A DNA stretch of 16,028 nucleotides from CAXRGH01 sp964230195 (GTDB lineage Bacteria; Pseudomonadota; Gammaproteobacteria; Enterobacterales; Alteromonadaceae), in the NCBI GenBank assembly GCA_964230195.1, contig CAXRGH010000096.1:1-16028 (forward strand), in the 5' to 3' direction. Every line of letters starts with the position of its first letter. Position 1 is the stretch's first letter. The position numbers and the translations under genes are program-made. This document shows, one piece after another, positions 7,495 to 14,583 of this stretch. The notes beneath the pieces were generated by a model. That model had not been told where the DNA came from and did no database searches. It saw only the letters and a list, made by a program, of their open reading frames with translations.

Positions 7495-8043
7495 TCACGA
7501 CCAGTGAGTAATATGTTGGGTATAATTGCTGTAACTTCTCCGCTCCCCCTTTTCCATCGCCGCTGTTCCAACATAGAGAAAGCCAATTATTTCATGTTGA
7601 GACTCAAACCCTAATCCCTGCTTGACAGTATCACTGTACGCAAAGTCGCCCGTACGCCACATAGACGCGAACCCCTCACTTTCTAATGCCAATTGCATAG
7701 CGTAAACGGAACAAGCGGCAGATTGCGCTTGCTCTATCGCTGGCACCTTAGGGTGCTCTTGATAACAACAAGCGACGGCAATCACCATTGGTGCTCTCGC
7801 TGGCATCGATTTAGCGCGAGCAACGGTTTTCTCCGGCATAGATTCAGCAATTGCCGCGGACTCGTACAATTCACCCAACTTTGTCAGTCCGTCATCTTGG
7901 CAAACAACAAAGTGGACGGGTTTGATTGCGCCATGGTCAGGGACGGTGAAGGCTACCTGCAATATTCGTTCAAGGGTCAAACGACTGGGTGCAGGTGCAA
8001 TTAACTTAGGAGAGGACTGGCGAGAACATAGAAAATCGATCAT
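7495..8043 (-). CDS. ydjA: Nitroreductase family protein, YdjA-like
   Basis: YdjA-type proteins are small FMN-binding nitroreductases whose physiological substrate is not settled. The 182-residue product matches E. coli YdjA in length and in landmarks: SRQSSPKL at the N-terminus (the basic/serine FMN phosphate region), APAPSRLTLERILQVAFTVPDHGAIKPVHF, RAPMVIAVACCYQEHPKVP, EQAQSAACSVYAMQLALESEGF, WRTGDFA and EIIGFLYVGT. In E. coli ydjA is the neighbour of sppA; here sppA lies about 3 kb away, with fadH and doxX between. A terminator at 8079-8102 separates it from doxX, so it probably has its own promoter. The ribosome-binding site is weak (GGAA about 12 bases before ATG). Confidence 0.9.
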   Translation of the reverse strand: MIDFLCSRQSSPKLIAPAPSRLTLERILQVAFTVPDHGAIKPVHFVVCQDDGLTKLGELYESAAIAESMPEKTVARAKSMPARAPMVIAVACCYQEHPKVPAIEQAQSAACSVYAMQLALESEGFASMWRTGDFAYSDTVKQGLGFESQHEIIGFLYVGTAAMEKGERRSYSNYTQHITHWS

Positions 8044-8078
8044 GGTATTGTGTTTCCAATAAAGCGGATGGTAATCGC

Positions 8079-8102
8079 AAAAAGGCGTCGAATAATGACG
8101 CC
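8079..8102 (-). terminator. Rho-independent terminator after doxX
   Basis: On the minus strand GGCGTC (8102-8097), a seven-base loop, GACGCC (8089-8084) and then TTTTT (8083-8079) form a classic intrinsic terminator, 35 bases past the doxX stop and just ahead of ydjA. Confidence 0.85.
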
Positions 8103-8136
8103 CATATTACTCGGAAAGCAATGGAATAACCAGTGT

Positions 8137-8739
8137 TTAGGACTTCCCTTGGTAGTACTGTGATATCCAGTAATCCAAACCAACATAGCGCCCGCCACCG
8201 GAGAAAAATAACACGGATAGCATGATGAAATAGGTAGCAGCAAATTCAACTCCATTTTTTAAAATGGTAATGGTGCCAGCACCGGTTAACCACTCATAAT
8301 TACCATGTTTCTGAAGAAGATGACGGATCATGTCTTTCCGTTCGCTGGCCTCGTTAATAAGGTCAGTACGCCATTCCCATGGCATAGTCAGTGTGCTTTC
8401 TGGTAATGCATGCCAACCAAATTCCCAATGTGCCGTTACTGCAGCAACCGCCATAGTAATCATTAAAGGAATCGATACAAACCGAACAGCCAATCCCATT
8501 AGAAGGAGAATGCCACCAACAAACTCGGTGACTCCAGCAAGTGTAACCATAAGCGCTGGAAACGGGATATTAAGGTATTCGCCAAAATAATACACCGTGC
8601 TATCGAAAGCCGTTAATTTTCCGTATCCGGCAATAATAAAGATGGGCGCTAAATACAAGCGAAGTAGCAACGGCGCAATACCATCAACTGCTTGAGTTTT
8701 TGAAAAATAACGAGATAATCTGTAGTAGAGGGAAGTCAT
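8137..8739 (-). CDS. DoxX family membrane protein
   Basis: The DoxX/DoxD family consists of small inner-membrane proteins of four helices, in part linked to thiosulfate:quinone oxidation or redox functions; the role here is unknown. The 200-residue product has hydrophobic segments at about 22-40, 60-80 and 82-101, and a final one at about 160-181. Family-like features are LLRLYLAPIFIIAGYGKL with the conserved G-K, and AGVTEFVGGILLLMGLAVR. A polar insert (about 106-158, HALPESTLTMPWEWRTD onwards) separates helices 3 and 4 and is longer than in the shortest family members. AAAGG lies five bases before the ATG but inside the arm of a 37-base hairpin. The gene follows fadH by 78 bases and may share its transcript. 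Confidence 0.88.
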   Translation of the reverse strand: MTSLYYRLSRYFSKTQAVDGIAPLLLRLYLAPIFIIAGYGKLTAFDSTVYYFGEYLNIPFPALMVTLAGVTEFVGGILLLMGLAVRFVSIPLMITMAVAAVTAHWEFGWHALPESTLTMPWEWRTDLINEASERKDMIRHLLQKHGNYEWLTGAGTITILKNGVEFAATYFIMLSVLFFSGGGRYVGLDYWISQYYQGKS

Positions 8740-8743
8740 AAGA

Positions 8744-8780
8744 GCCTTTCTAATGAGTTAACAACACTCACTAGAAAGGC
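8744..8780 (-). promoter_or_regulatory. Long hairpin that buries the doxX ribosome-binding site
   Basis: GCCTTTCTAATGAGT (8744-8758) and ACTCACTAGAAAGGC (8766-8780) pair at 14 of 15 positions around a seven-base loop. In the minus-strand RNA the 3' arm holds AAAGG (8749-8745), the doxX Shine-Dalgarno, five bases before its ATG. Only CUCUU follows the stem, so it is a poor intrinsic terminator for fadH. A translational switch, transcript boundary or DNA operator are all possible. Confidence 0.6.
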
Positions 8781-8817
8781 CAAACAGTCAATTTATTTCA
8801 TAGTAGACATAAAAAAA

Positions 8818-10842
8818 TTAAATGATAGATGCGAGCTCAGCACCCTGCCTAATCGCACGTTTTGCATCCAACTCGGCTGCAACATCAGCACCACCAATCA
8901 AGTGAGTTGAGACTCCGTTCGCCTTCAACGCGTCAAACATATCACGATTTGGCACTTGACCGGCGCAAACAATCACATTGTCAACCGCCAAAAGCCGAGG
9001 CTCGCCGTTGACTTCAATGTGAAGCCCTTGATCGTCAACTTTAAGATACTGGCATCCCGCTATCATTTCTGTACCGTGCGCCTTTAATGACTTTCTGTGT
9101 ACCCAGCCTGTGGTCTTTCCTAAACCCGATCCAACGTTGCTCATTTTACGTTGCAACAGATACACCTTTTTGCTGATTTCAACCGAGTGAGGAGCTTTCA
9201 GCGCGCCGCGCTTGGTGTAGCTTTTGTCGATACCCCAAGTATCCAACCAAGCGTCAATATCATTAACTAAGCCTGGCTTTGCTAATATGAATTCCGCCAC
9301 ATCAAAACCAATTCCTCCAGCACCGATAATTGCCACCGATTCACCGACCGGTTTGTGGTCACGCAAGATATCAAGGTAACTCATCACTTTAGGGTGTTCC
9401 AGCCCTTCAAGGTCAATCTCACGAGGGTGAATTCCTGTCGCTAGGATAACTTCGTCAAAGTTCATGGCTACGATGTCATCAACTGACATTCTGCTTCCTA
9501 GATTTACGTCTACCCCAGTTTGCTCAAGACGAACACCAAAATAACGCAAGGTTTCATAAAATTCCTCTTTACCTGGAACCTGCTTGGCGTAGTTAAACTG
9601 TCCGCCAATAATCTCTTTGTCATCAAACAAACTCACGTTGTGCCCTCTTTCGGCTGCATAACAACTGAAGGCTAAACCTGCGGGGCCAGCACCAATAACG
9701 GCAATGCGTTTTGCATGCTTGGTCAAGGTAAAATTGAGTTCTGTTTCATACCCTGCACGAGGATTCACCAAACAAGATGCCCGTTTTTTCTGAAACACGT
9801 GATCGAGACACGCTTGGTTACAAGCAATACAGGTATTAATCTCATTGGACTTCCCATTTTCGGCTTTATTAACAAAATCAGCGTCCGCCAAAAATGGGCG
9901 TGCCATGGATACCATGTCAGCATGACCATCAGCCAATACTTGCTCCGCAAGTTCGGGGGTATTAATTCGGTTGGTTGTGATAAGGGGGATAGACACTTCC
10001 CCCTTTAATCGTTCGGTCACCCAAGTGAATGCACCTCTCGGTACCATAGTGGCGATGGTGGGCACTTTCGATTCATGCCAACCAATTCCAGTGTTAATGA
10101 TTGTCACACCGACACTTTCAAGCTGCTTAGCTAGCCAAACCACCTCATCCCATTCGTGCCCTTCTTCTACCAAATCCAGCATAGATAATCGAAAGATGAT
10201 AATAAACTCATGACCAACCTTTTCTCGAATTTTTTTGACTGTTTCTAGGGCGAAACGCGCTCTATTCTCAAAACTGCCACCCCACTCGTCTGTTCTTTTG
10301 TTGGTTTTTGGACATAAAAATTGATTGATCAAATATCCCTCAGAACCCATCACCTCAATCCCGTCATATCCGGCTCTTTGGGCAAGCATTGCACTGCTCG
10401 CGTAGTCCGAAATGGTAGTTTTGATGCCCCAGCGAGTTAACGCTCTGGGTTTAAAAGGGTTTATACCGGCCTTAATCGCAGAAGGCGCAACAAGTAAAGG
10501 GTGATAACCATAACGGCCGGTGTGAAGGATTTGCATACAGATCTTTCCTCCATGTTTGTGAACTGCGTCAGTGATGACACTGTGTTCCTTAACATGGCGT
10601 TTATTTGCCATCCTTGCAGCGAACGGCATCACCCAACCAGCACGGTTTGGCGCAACGCCTCCGGTCACGATCAGCCCGACACCCCCGGCTGCTCTCTCTG
10701 CATAAAATGCGGCTAGTTTTTCAAAACCGTTTGGCTCCTCTTCGAGTCCAATGTGCATTGACCCCATCAATACTCTATTTCGTAACTGAGTATATCCTAG
10801 GTCAAGCGGCTGAAATAAATGCGGGTAGTTTTGATTTGTCAC
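8818..10842 (-). CDS. fadH: 2,4-dienoyl-CoA reductase (NADPH), FadH
   Basis: FadH reduces 2,4-dienoyl-CoA intermediates so that polyunsaturated fatty acids can complete beta-oxidation. The 674-residue product has the E. coli enzyme's length and design: an N-terminal FMN-binding Old-Yellow-Enzyme barrel with catalytic Y170 (GSEGYLINQFL) and H256 (GIGWHES), a 4Fe-4S cluster from C338, C341, C345 and C357 (TCIACNQAC ... SCLVNPRAG), an FAD Rossmann motif GAGPAG at about 384-389, and a NADPH Rossmann motif GAGGIG at about 507-512. All key residues are present. The start is GTG, with AAGG six bases upstream. A PsrA-type palindrome lies 18 bases before it, suggesting control by fatty acid signals. 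The stop is followed by seven T on the minus strand, and doxX comes next. Confidence 0.96.
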   Translation of the reverse strand: MTNQNYPHLFQPLDLGYTQLRNRVLMGSMHIGLEEEPNGFEKLAAFYAERAAGGVGLIVTGGVAPNRAGWVMPFAARMANKRHVKEHSVITDAVHKHGGKICMQILHTGRYGYHPLLVAPSAIKAGINPFKPRALTRWGIKTTISDYASSAMLAQRAGYDGIEVMGSEGYLINQFLCPKTNKRTDEWGGSFENRARFALETVKKIREKVGHEFIIIFRLSMLDLVEEGHEWDEVVWLAKQLESVGVTIINTGIGWHESKVPTIATMVPRGAFTWVTERLKGEVSIPLITTNRINTPELAEQVLADGHADMVSMARPFLADADFVNKAENGKSNEINTCIACNQACLDHVFQKKRASCLVNPRAGYETELNFTLTKHAKRIAVIGAGPAGLAFSCYAAERGHNVSLFDDKEIIGGQFNYAKQVPGKEEFYETLRYFGVRLEQTGVDVNLGSRMSVDDIVAMNFDEVILATGIHPREIDLEGLEHPKVMSYLDILRDHKPVGESVAIIGAGGIGFDVAEFILAKPGLVNDIDAWLDTWGIDKSYTKRGALKAPHSVEISKKVYLLQRKMSNVGSGLGKTTGWVHRKSLKAHGTEMIAGCQYLKVDDQGLHIEVNGEPRLLAVDNVIVCAGQVPNRDMFDALKANGVSTHLIGGADVAAELDAKRAIRQGAELASII

Positions 10843-10859
10843 AAGGCACCTTCAAAAAT

Positions 10860-10875
10860 TCAAACAAGCGTTTGA
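10860..10875. promoter_or_regulatory. PsrA-type operator ahead of fadH
   Basis: TCAAAC-AAGC-GTTTGA is a perfect 6+4+6 palindrome 18 bases upstream of the fadH start. It fits the published PsrA pattern, CAAAC and GTTTG around a short spacer; PsrA is a TetR-family repressor of beta-oxidation genes in many Gammaproteobacteria. It sits just downstream of a possible fadH -10, a suitable place for repression. The regulator's gene is not in this window. Confidence 0.6.
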
Positions 10876-10877
10876 CT

Positions 10878-10907
10878 ATGTTAACAACATTAATCTCATT
10901 TATACAA
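10878..10907 (-). promoter_or_regulatory. Possible fadH promoter
   Basis: The minus strand reads TTGTAT (10907-10902), 18 bases, TAACAT (10883-10878). Both hexamers are moderate matches to sigma70 consensus. Transcription would begin at or inside the palindrome at 10860-10875. Confidence 0.4.
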
Positions 10908-11004
10908 TAGTGTAACAATTCAATTATTTGAAACCGTGCACTGGTACTATTTTTGCTTTGCATGGGTTATATTAGGCGAGAACTCACTGATTTAAGGTTA
11001 TTTT

Positions 11005-12867
11005 ATGTCAAACAATCGCGGATTATTTCGCCATCTGTTTCACTTTTTTGCGAGTATTCTACGTTTCGTAAGGAATGCTTTACTCAATATTTTTATATTT
11101 CTATTTGCAATTATCATGTTTTCTGCACTTTTCGGTGGCGAGGAAACATACGAACTTAAGCCAGAAACCGCATTAGTATTAAATTTGGAAGGCAATCTGG
11201 TTATCCAAAAACAATTTATCTCCCCAATAAAACAATTAGAAAGCAATATAGGTATTGGACCACAACAGTTCAACGAAGTTTTACTGTCAGATGTGCTTAC
11301 GGCAATTGAACGTGCATCCAAAGACGACAGAATTACCAGCATAGTATTGGACCTCCACAAATTAAACCGTGGCGGACTGGATAAACTATATCAAATTAAC
11401 CAAGCACTTGCTGGCTTTCAAGCGGCCGGAAAAACCGTTCATACAATGGGCGATTACTTTACCCAAACTCAATATTATCTGGCTTCGAAATCTAACAACA
11501 TATTCCTGCATCCAATGGGAGGCGTGATCCTTGATGGTTATGGCCGATACAAAAATTATTATAAAGAGGCATTAGAGAAATTTAATATTACAGCCCATGT
11601 GTTTCGTGTTGGAGAATTCAAAAGTGCAGTCGAACCCTATTTGAGAAGCGACATGTCGGATGCGGCTAAGGCTGCAAACATCGCGTGGATACAATCTCTC
11701 TGGGACCAATATAAACAGACAGTTGCAAGCAATCGGCAATTTGAAGTGACAAATTTTGATGAATCACTCAGCGTACTAAATCAAAAAATATCACAAGTGA
11801 ACGGTAGTTTTGCACAGTATGCATTGAATAATGGATGGGTCGATGGACTCATAACGAGAGAGCAGTTTGCCGAACATATGGAGGATTATGCTAAGTCAGA
11901 TGACTCTACTCGTGGCTATCAACATGTTTCTTTGAATCAATACCTCGCTGTATCTCAGCCCAACGAAATTGACCAGTTGGTTCCGGCCGACAAAGTGGCT
12001 GTGATTGTTGCTAAAGGTACCATTTTGGATGGGCGTCAAAACGAGGGGGATATTGGTGGTGATTCCACAGCAGAGCTAATTCGCAGAGCCAGACTCAACG
12101 ATAACGTCAAAGCGCTCGTTTTACATGTTGATTCACCTGGTGGTAGTGCGTTTGCATCCGAAATCATTAGGGAGCAATTAATCGCATTAAAACAAGCCGG
12201 TAAGCCACTCGTTGTATCCATGAGTACGTATGCTGCGTCTGGGGGCTATTGGATATCAGCCAACGCCGACGAGATTTGGGCTGCGCCTTCCACCATTACC
12301 GGATCCATTGGGGTGTATGGAATGTTTTTGGCATTCGACAAGGTGGCGAACGAATATGGTATCTATAATGATGGTGTAGGTACAACGGAACTTTCCGGAC
12401 TTTCGCAATTGCGAGCACTCGACTCTGCCGTTGGTGATTTGATTCAGATGAACATTGAACACAGCTATGACAGTTTCATAAAATTAGTATCTGAATCTCG
12501 TCAGCTAAGCTATCAATCTGTTGATGCTGTTGCTCAAGGGCGTGTCTGGACGGGAAGCGACGCAAAAGTTCACGGGCTAGTCGATCAACTAGGCTATTTG
12601 TCTGACGCAATCGAATCCGCCGCTACCATGGCAGAACTTCACGATTATGACACTCTCTATATTGAACGAGAAAAGACACCAGAAGAAATCATATTACAAG
12701 AGTTATTTGGGCAAGTCAGTGCATGGCTTCCTACTCATAGTAATGATGTGTATTCAACAGAGCATGCTGTTATTCGTTCGTTTCACATGATCACCAACGA
12801 ATTGAAAGTATTATTGAAATTAAACGATCCAAATGGCGTCTACGCTCTGTGTGAGGTTTGCCAGTAA
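11005..12867 (+). CDS. sppA: Signal peptide peptidase SppA, 67K type
   Basis: SppA is an inner-membrane serine protease that degrades cleaved signal peptides; the long bacterial form is a tandem duplication of a ClpP-like fold with the Ser/Lys dyad split between the halves. The 620-residue product has one N-terminal membrane span (about 25-43), the general-base lysine K206 in GEFKSAVEPYLRSDMS, and the nucleophile S412 in AASGGYWIS, followed by TITGSIGVYG. The positions match E. coli K209 and S409. AAGG seven bases before the ATG supports the start. Upstream, TATATT (10968-10973) could be a -10, but I find no paired -35. The gene is divergent from fadH and ends in a hairpin shared with the convergent barrel gene. 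In E. coli sppA adjoins ydjA, a pairing partly kept here. Confidence 0.95.
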   Translation: MSNNRGLFRHLFHFFASILRFVRNALLNIFIFLFAIIMFSALFGGEETYELKPETALVLNLEGNLVIQKQFISPIKQLESNIGIGPQQFNEVLLSDVLTAIERASKDDRITSIVLDLHKLNRGGLDKLYQINQALAGFQAAGKTVHTMGDYFTQTQYYLASKSNNIFLHPMGGVILDGYGRYKNYYKEALEKFNITAHVFRVGEFKSAVEPYLRSDMSDAAKAANIAWIQSLWDQYKQTVASNRQFEVTNFDESLSVLNQKISQVNGSFAQYALNNGWVDGLITREQFAEHMEDYAKSDDSTRGYQHVSLNQYLAVSQPNEIDQLVPADKVAVIVAKGTILDGRQNEGDIGGDSTAELIRRARLNDNVKALVLHVDSPGGSAFASEIIREQLIALKQAGKPLVVSMSTYAASGGYWISANADEIWAAPSTITGSIGVYGMFLAFDKVANEYGIYNDGVGTTELSGLSQLRALDSAVGDLIQMNIEHSYDSFIKLVSESRQLSYQSVDAVAQGRVWTGSDAKVHGLVDQLGYLSDAIESAATMAELHDYDTLYIEREKTPEEIILQELFGQVSAWLPTHSNDVYSTEHAVIRSFHMITNELKVLLKLNDPNGVYALCEVCQ

Positions 12868-12876
12868 GAAACGAGA

Positions 12877-12908
12877 AAACGCCGCTTAAGTAGCCTGCAG
12901 CGGCGTTT
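12877..12908. terminator. Bidirectional terminator between sppA and the barrel protein gene
   Basis: AAACGCCGCT (12877-12886) and AGCGGCGTTT (12899-12908) form a perfect 10-base stem around a 12-base loop, ten bases after the sppA stop and ten before the end of the opposing gene. Each strand has T residues at or after the stem, more clearly on the minus strand. Confidence 0.7.
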
Positions 12909-12918
12909 ACATTTCGAC

Positions 12919-13563
12919 TTAGAATTGGATCCCCATCCGCACGAAATAGGTCACTGGATTATCCCGTAAAAGGGTCTCGTTTGATGACTCGTCAACCGTT
13001 ATCAGTGCCTTACTCGTAGGCAAGGCCATTAAATCAAAACTAATTTTTTCAAATAAATTGACTGTCATATAAGGTAGAAGCTTAGTTATACTAACCGAAT
13101 CAATACTGTATTGGTGAGTCTCTAATTCTGGCGCGATACCCCCCACGCGATAAATTGATCTATCGATCAATTGACCTCTTTGCATGTGCATCACGGCCAT
13201 ATTGACATCAATAGAAGAAAGGATATCCAAATCCGTTTCATAGCGATATTTTACTCCGGCACCAAGCGATAAAGCGTCATGATTATAAGAGTCGTGCATG
13301 CTAAAGCCGCCGACAAAAATTCGCCAATCCGGCGATAAAACATAGTTGTATTCCAAACCAACTCCATCATGAGATTCATTGAACTGCCAATCAGTATCCC
13401 CACTAGCGTGAATGAGGCGCTCACTTAATGTATCTTCATGATAACTCCAGCCTCCAAATTTAAACTCAAATTCATGGCGTTCATCATCAGCAGCATGGAC
13501 GTTTAAAAGCGCCCCACTAAAAACCCCTACTATTAAAACTAAATCAACGAATCGTATCGTCAT
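12919..13563 (-). CDS. Secreted, probable outer-membrane beta-barrel protein (PagP-like pattern)
   Basis: No named family is certain. The 214-residue product begins with a signal peptide (hydrophobic about 6-20, likely cut after VHA at residue 24). The mature part alternates polar and hydrophobic residues in short strands and ends in MGIQF, with the terminal phenylalanine typical of outer-membrane barrels. The stretch GGWSYHED ... FNESHDGVGLEYNY, then GGFSMHDSYNHDALSLGAGVKYRYE, resembles small eight-stranded barrels in which S-x-H is followed by N-E and G-x-G-x-E-Y. LLPYMTVNLFEKISFDLMALP near the end recalls the PagP layout. AGGG lies eight bases before the ATG. It is a single gene sharing a terminator with sppA. 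Barrel: fairly likely; lipid A acyltransferase activity: only a guess. Confidence 0.65.
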   Translation of the reverse strand: MTIRFVDLVLIVGVFSGALLNVHAADDERHEFEFKFGGWSYHEDTLSERLIHASGDTDWQFNESHDGVGLEYNYVLSPDWRIFVGGFSMHDSYNHDALSLGAGVKYRYETDLDILSSIDVNMAVMHMQRGQLIDRSIYRVGGIAPELETHQYSIDSVSITKLLPYMTVNLFEKISFDLMALPTSKALITVDESSNETLLRDNPVTYFVRMGIQF

Positions 13564-13815
13564 AACGAATTCCCTTCCATTTCATGTTTTATGCCTCCGA
13601 CACAACACACTCCTTGTGATGCGTCTAAATAGAAGTATAGAAAACCCTTAATATTGCGCTTGTTGGCTATTTTTTGTTGGATATCAAGCAGCCTCGGAGA
13701 ATGACAACAATGTAAATCTAAACAACTGATTGGATTAACTAATTAAGAGGTTGTAGGACAGGAGCAAGTATAAAATGTAAATAAATTCTTCAGCGTCTAT
13801 GGTCAATAACGCACA

Positions 13816-13848
13816 GCGTCTAACGGTATTGGAAACCGATTGAGACGC
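13816..13848. repeat. Hairpin with two paired segments
   Basis: GCGTCT (13816-13821) pairs with AGACGC (13843-13848), and inside it CGGT (13824-13827) pairs with ACCG (13835-13838), giving a bulged hairpin with a seven-base apical loop. Neither strand has a T run after it, so it does not look like an intrinsic terminator. Function unknown. Confidence 0.4.
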
Positions 13849-13920
13849 AAAAAGAAGCTATCCTCAAAGTAACCGATGTGTATTTGGCTTAGTAATTGAT
13901 TAAAAACTATCAAATCGCTC

Positions 13921-13949
13921 TTGACAGCAATACTGTATACACATACAGT
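13921..13949 (+). promoter_or_regulatory. Sigma70-like promoter overlapped by a LexA box
   Basis: TTGACA (13921-13926), a perfect -35, is followed after 17 bases by TACAGT (13944-13949), a 4-of-6 match to -10. The first LexA box fills the spacer and -10, so LexA would block RNA polymerase. A start near 13956 is expected. The TATAAA at 13965-13970 is another possible -10 but lacks a good -35. Confidence 0.6.
13933..13948. promoter_or_regulatory. LexA (SOS) box 1
   Basis: CTGT-ATACACAT-ACAG matches the gammaproteobacterial SOS box CTGT-N8-ACAG exactly, with the favoured alternating AT-rich centre and a TA/TT flank. Confidence 0.8.
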
Positions 13950-13961
13950 TACATGTAACAA

Positions 13962-13977
13962 CTGTATAAAAAGACAG
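13962..13977. promoter_or_regulatory. LexA (SOS) box 2
   Basis: CTGT-ATAAAAAG-ACAG is a second exact CTGT-N8-ACAG site, 29 bases centre to centre from box 1, covering the predicted transcription start region. The perfect 12-base palindrome GTTACATGTAAC (13948-13959) lies between the boxes. Confidence 0.72.
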
Positions 13978-14169
13978 TGTAGAGGTGAAGCTCGGTAACC
14001 GTAAAAGCGAGTGAACGAAACTAGAGTTAGACAACTCATTAGAGAAATGTAAACAGAGATAGTAGTTTGGGTGCGCAATAAGGTTGACTTCTCAGTCAGA
14101 TAAAAGACTCAAATAGTGTGGTCATCTCATAACGACAATCAACTTAGGCAAGTAATTTAGGTGAATATT

Positions 14170-14547
14170 ATGGCAACGAACTCAGCAAAGCAGGCAAATA
14201 CAAGTGTCGGGTTAATTGAGCTATCTATCAATCACAAAGGCGCCGTAGAACATTATATTAGAGAACGGGATGAGAAAAAGTGGGTGTACGTTATCTCGGA
14301 ATCCATCCGTTGGAATGACAAAAAGACACCAGTAGTTCATTTATCGTCGCGATCAAATTCAACAAAGCTTGCCTGGGTTGAAAAGATTCTTAAATATGGC
14401 CAAAGTCGATTAATTGTCACTGAAAACCTTGAGCTTCATCCCATAGAAAGTTTGCGATTGAAAAAACAATGTGCCCAACTTGGTGTCATTATGGTGAACC
14501 TCACCGTAGACAGTAAAAATGCCAACGTTATTAACGGACCATGGTAA
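14170..14547 (+). CDS. Probable SOS-induced cell-division inhibitor, SulA-like
   Basis: SulA blocks division after DNA damage by binding FtsZ. This 125-residue product is shorter than E. coli SulA (169) and only distantly like it. From residue 16 it has GLIEL (compare GLISE), KWVYVIS (compare RWQLWL), then KLAWVEKILKYGQSRLIV and ESLRLKKQCAQLGVIMVNLTV, which line up with the SulA segment ESMVRALRTGNYSVVIGWL and the following helix and strand. No membrane segment or signal peptide is seen. ATG 14170 is preferred over an in-frame GTG nine bases earlier because AGGTGA (14158-14163) is well spaced and TAG closes the frame at 14158-14160. Two LexA boxes upstream make SOS control likely. The family call rests as much on this context as on sequence. 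ychJ begins 36 bases downstream. Confidence 0.6.
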   Translation: MATNSAKQANTSVGLIELSINHKGAVEHYIRERDEKKWVYVISESIRWNDKKTPVVHLSSRSNSTKLAWVEKILKYGQSRLIVTENLELHPIESLRLKKQCAQLGVIMVNLTVDSKNANVINGPW

Positions 14548-14583
14548 ACTACAGGAAGAATCAGTAACCAATGCCCTCTTATC

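Larger units (their letters stand above)
13564..14169. other. 600-base intergenic region with hairpin, SOS promoter and long leader
   Basis: Between the barrel gene and the SulA-like gene there is no credible coding sequence; a minus-strand frame at 13803-14078 crosses the LexA boxes and lacks a ribosome-binding site. The region holds a direct repeat CAGCGTCTA (13791-13799 and 13814-13822), a hairpin at 13816-13848, a promoter with two LexA boxes (13921-13977) and about 190-210 bases of leader before the ATG at 14170. A structured leader or small RNA is possible. Confidence 0.5.

Noticed and set aside
8744..8780. Intrinsic terminator for fadH
   Set aside because: The stem is strong but is followed by CUCUU and the doxX start codon instead of a U run, so it is listed as a regulatory hairpin; some attenuation remains possible.
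13814..13848. Integron attC-like site
   Set aside because: GTCTAAC fits one core but the partner (TTGAGAC) does not match GTTRRRY, and there are no gene cassettes or integrase nearby.
13803..14078. Minus-strand frame of 91 codons
   Set aside because: It spans the LexA boxes and promoter, has no ribosome-binding site, and its translation looks like chance sequence.
14161..14169. GTG start for the SulA-like gene
   Set aside because: The GTG lies within the AGGTGA that serves the ATG at 14170; the ATG has the better spacing.
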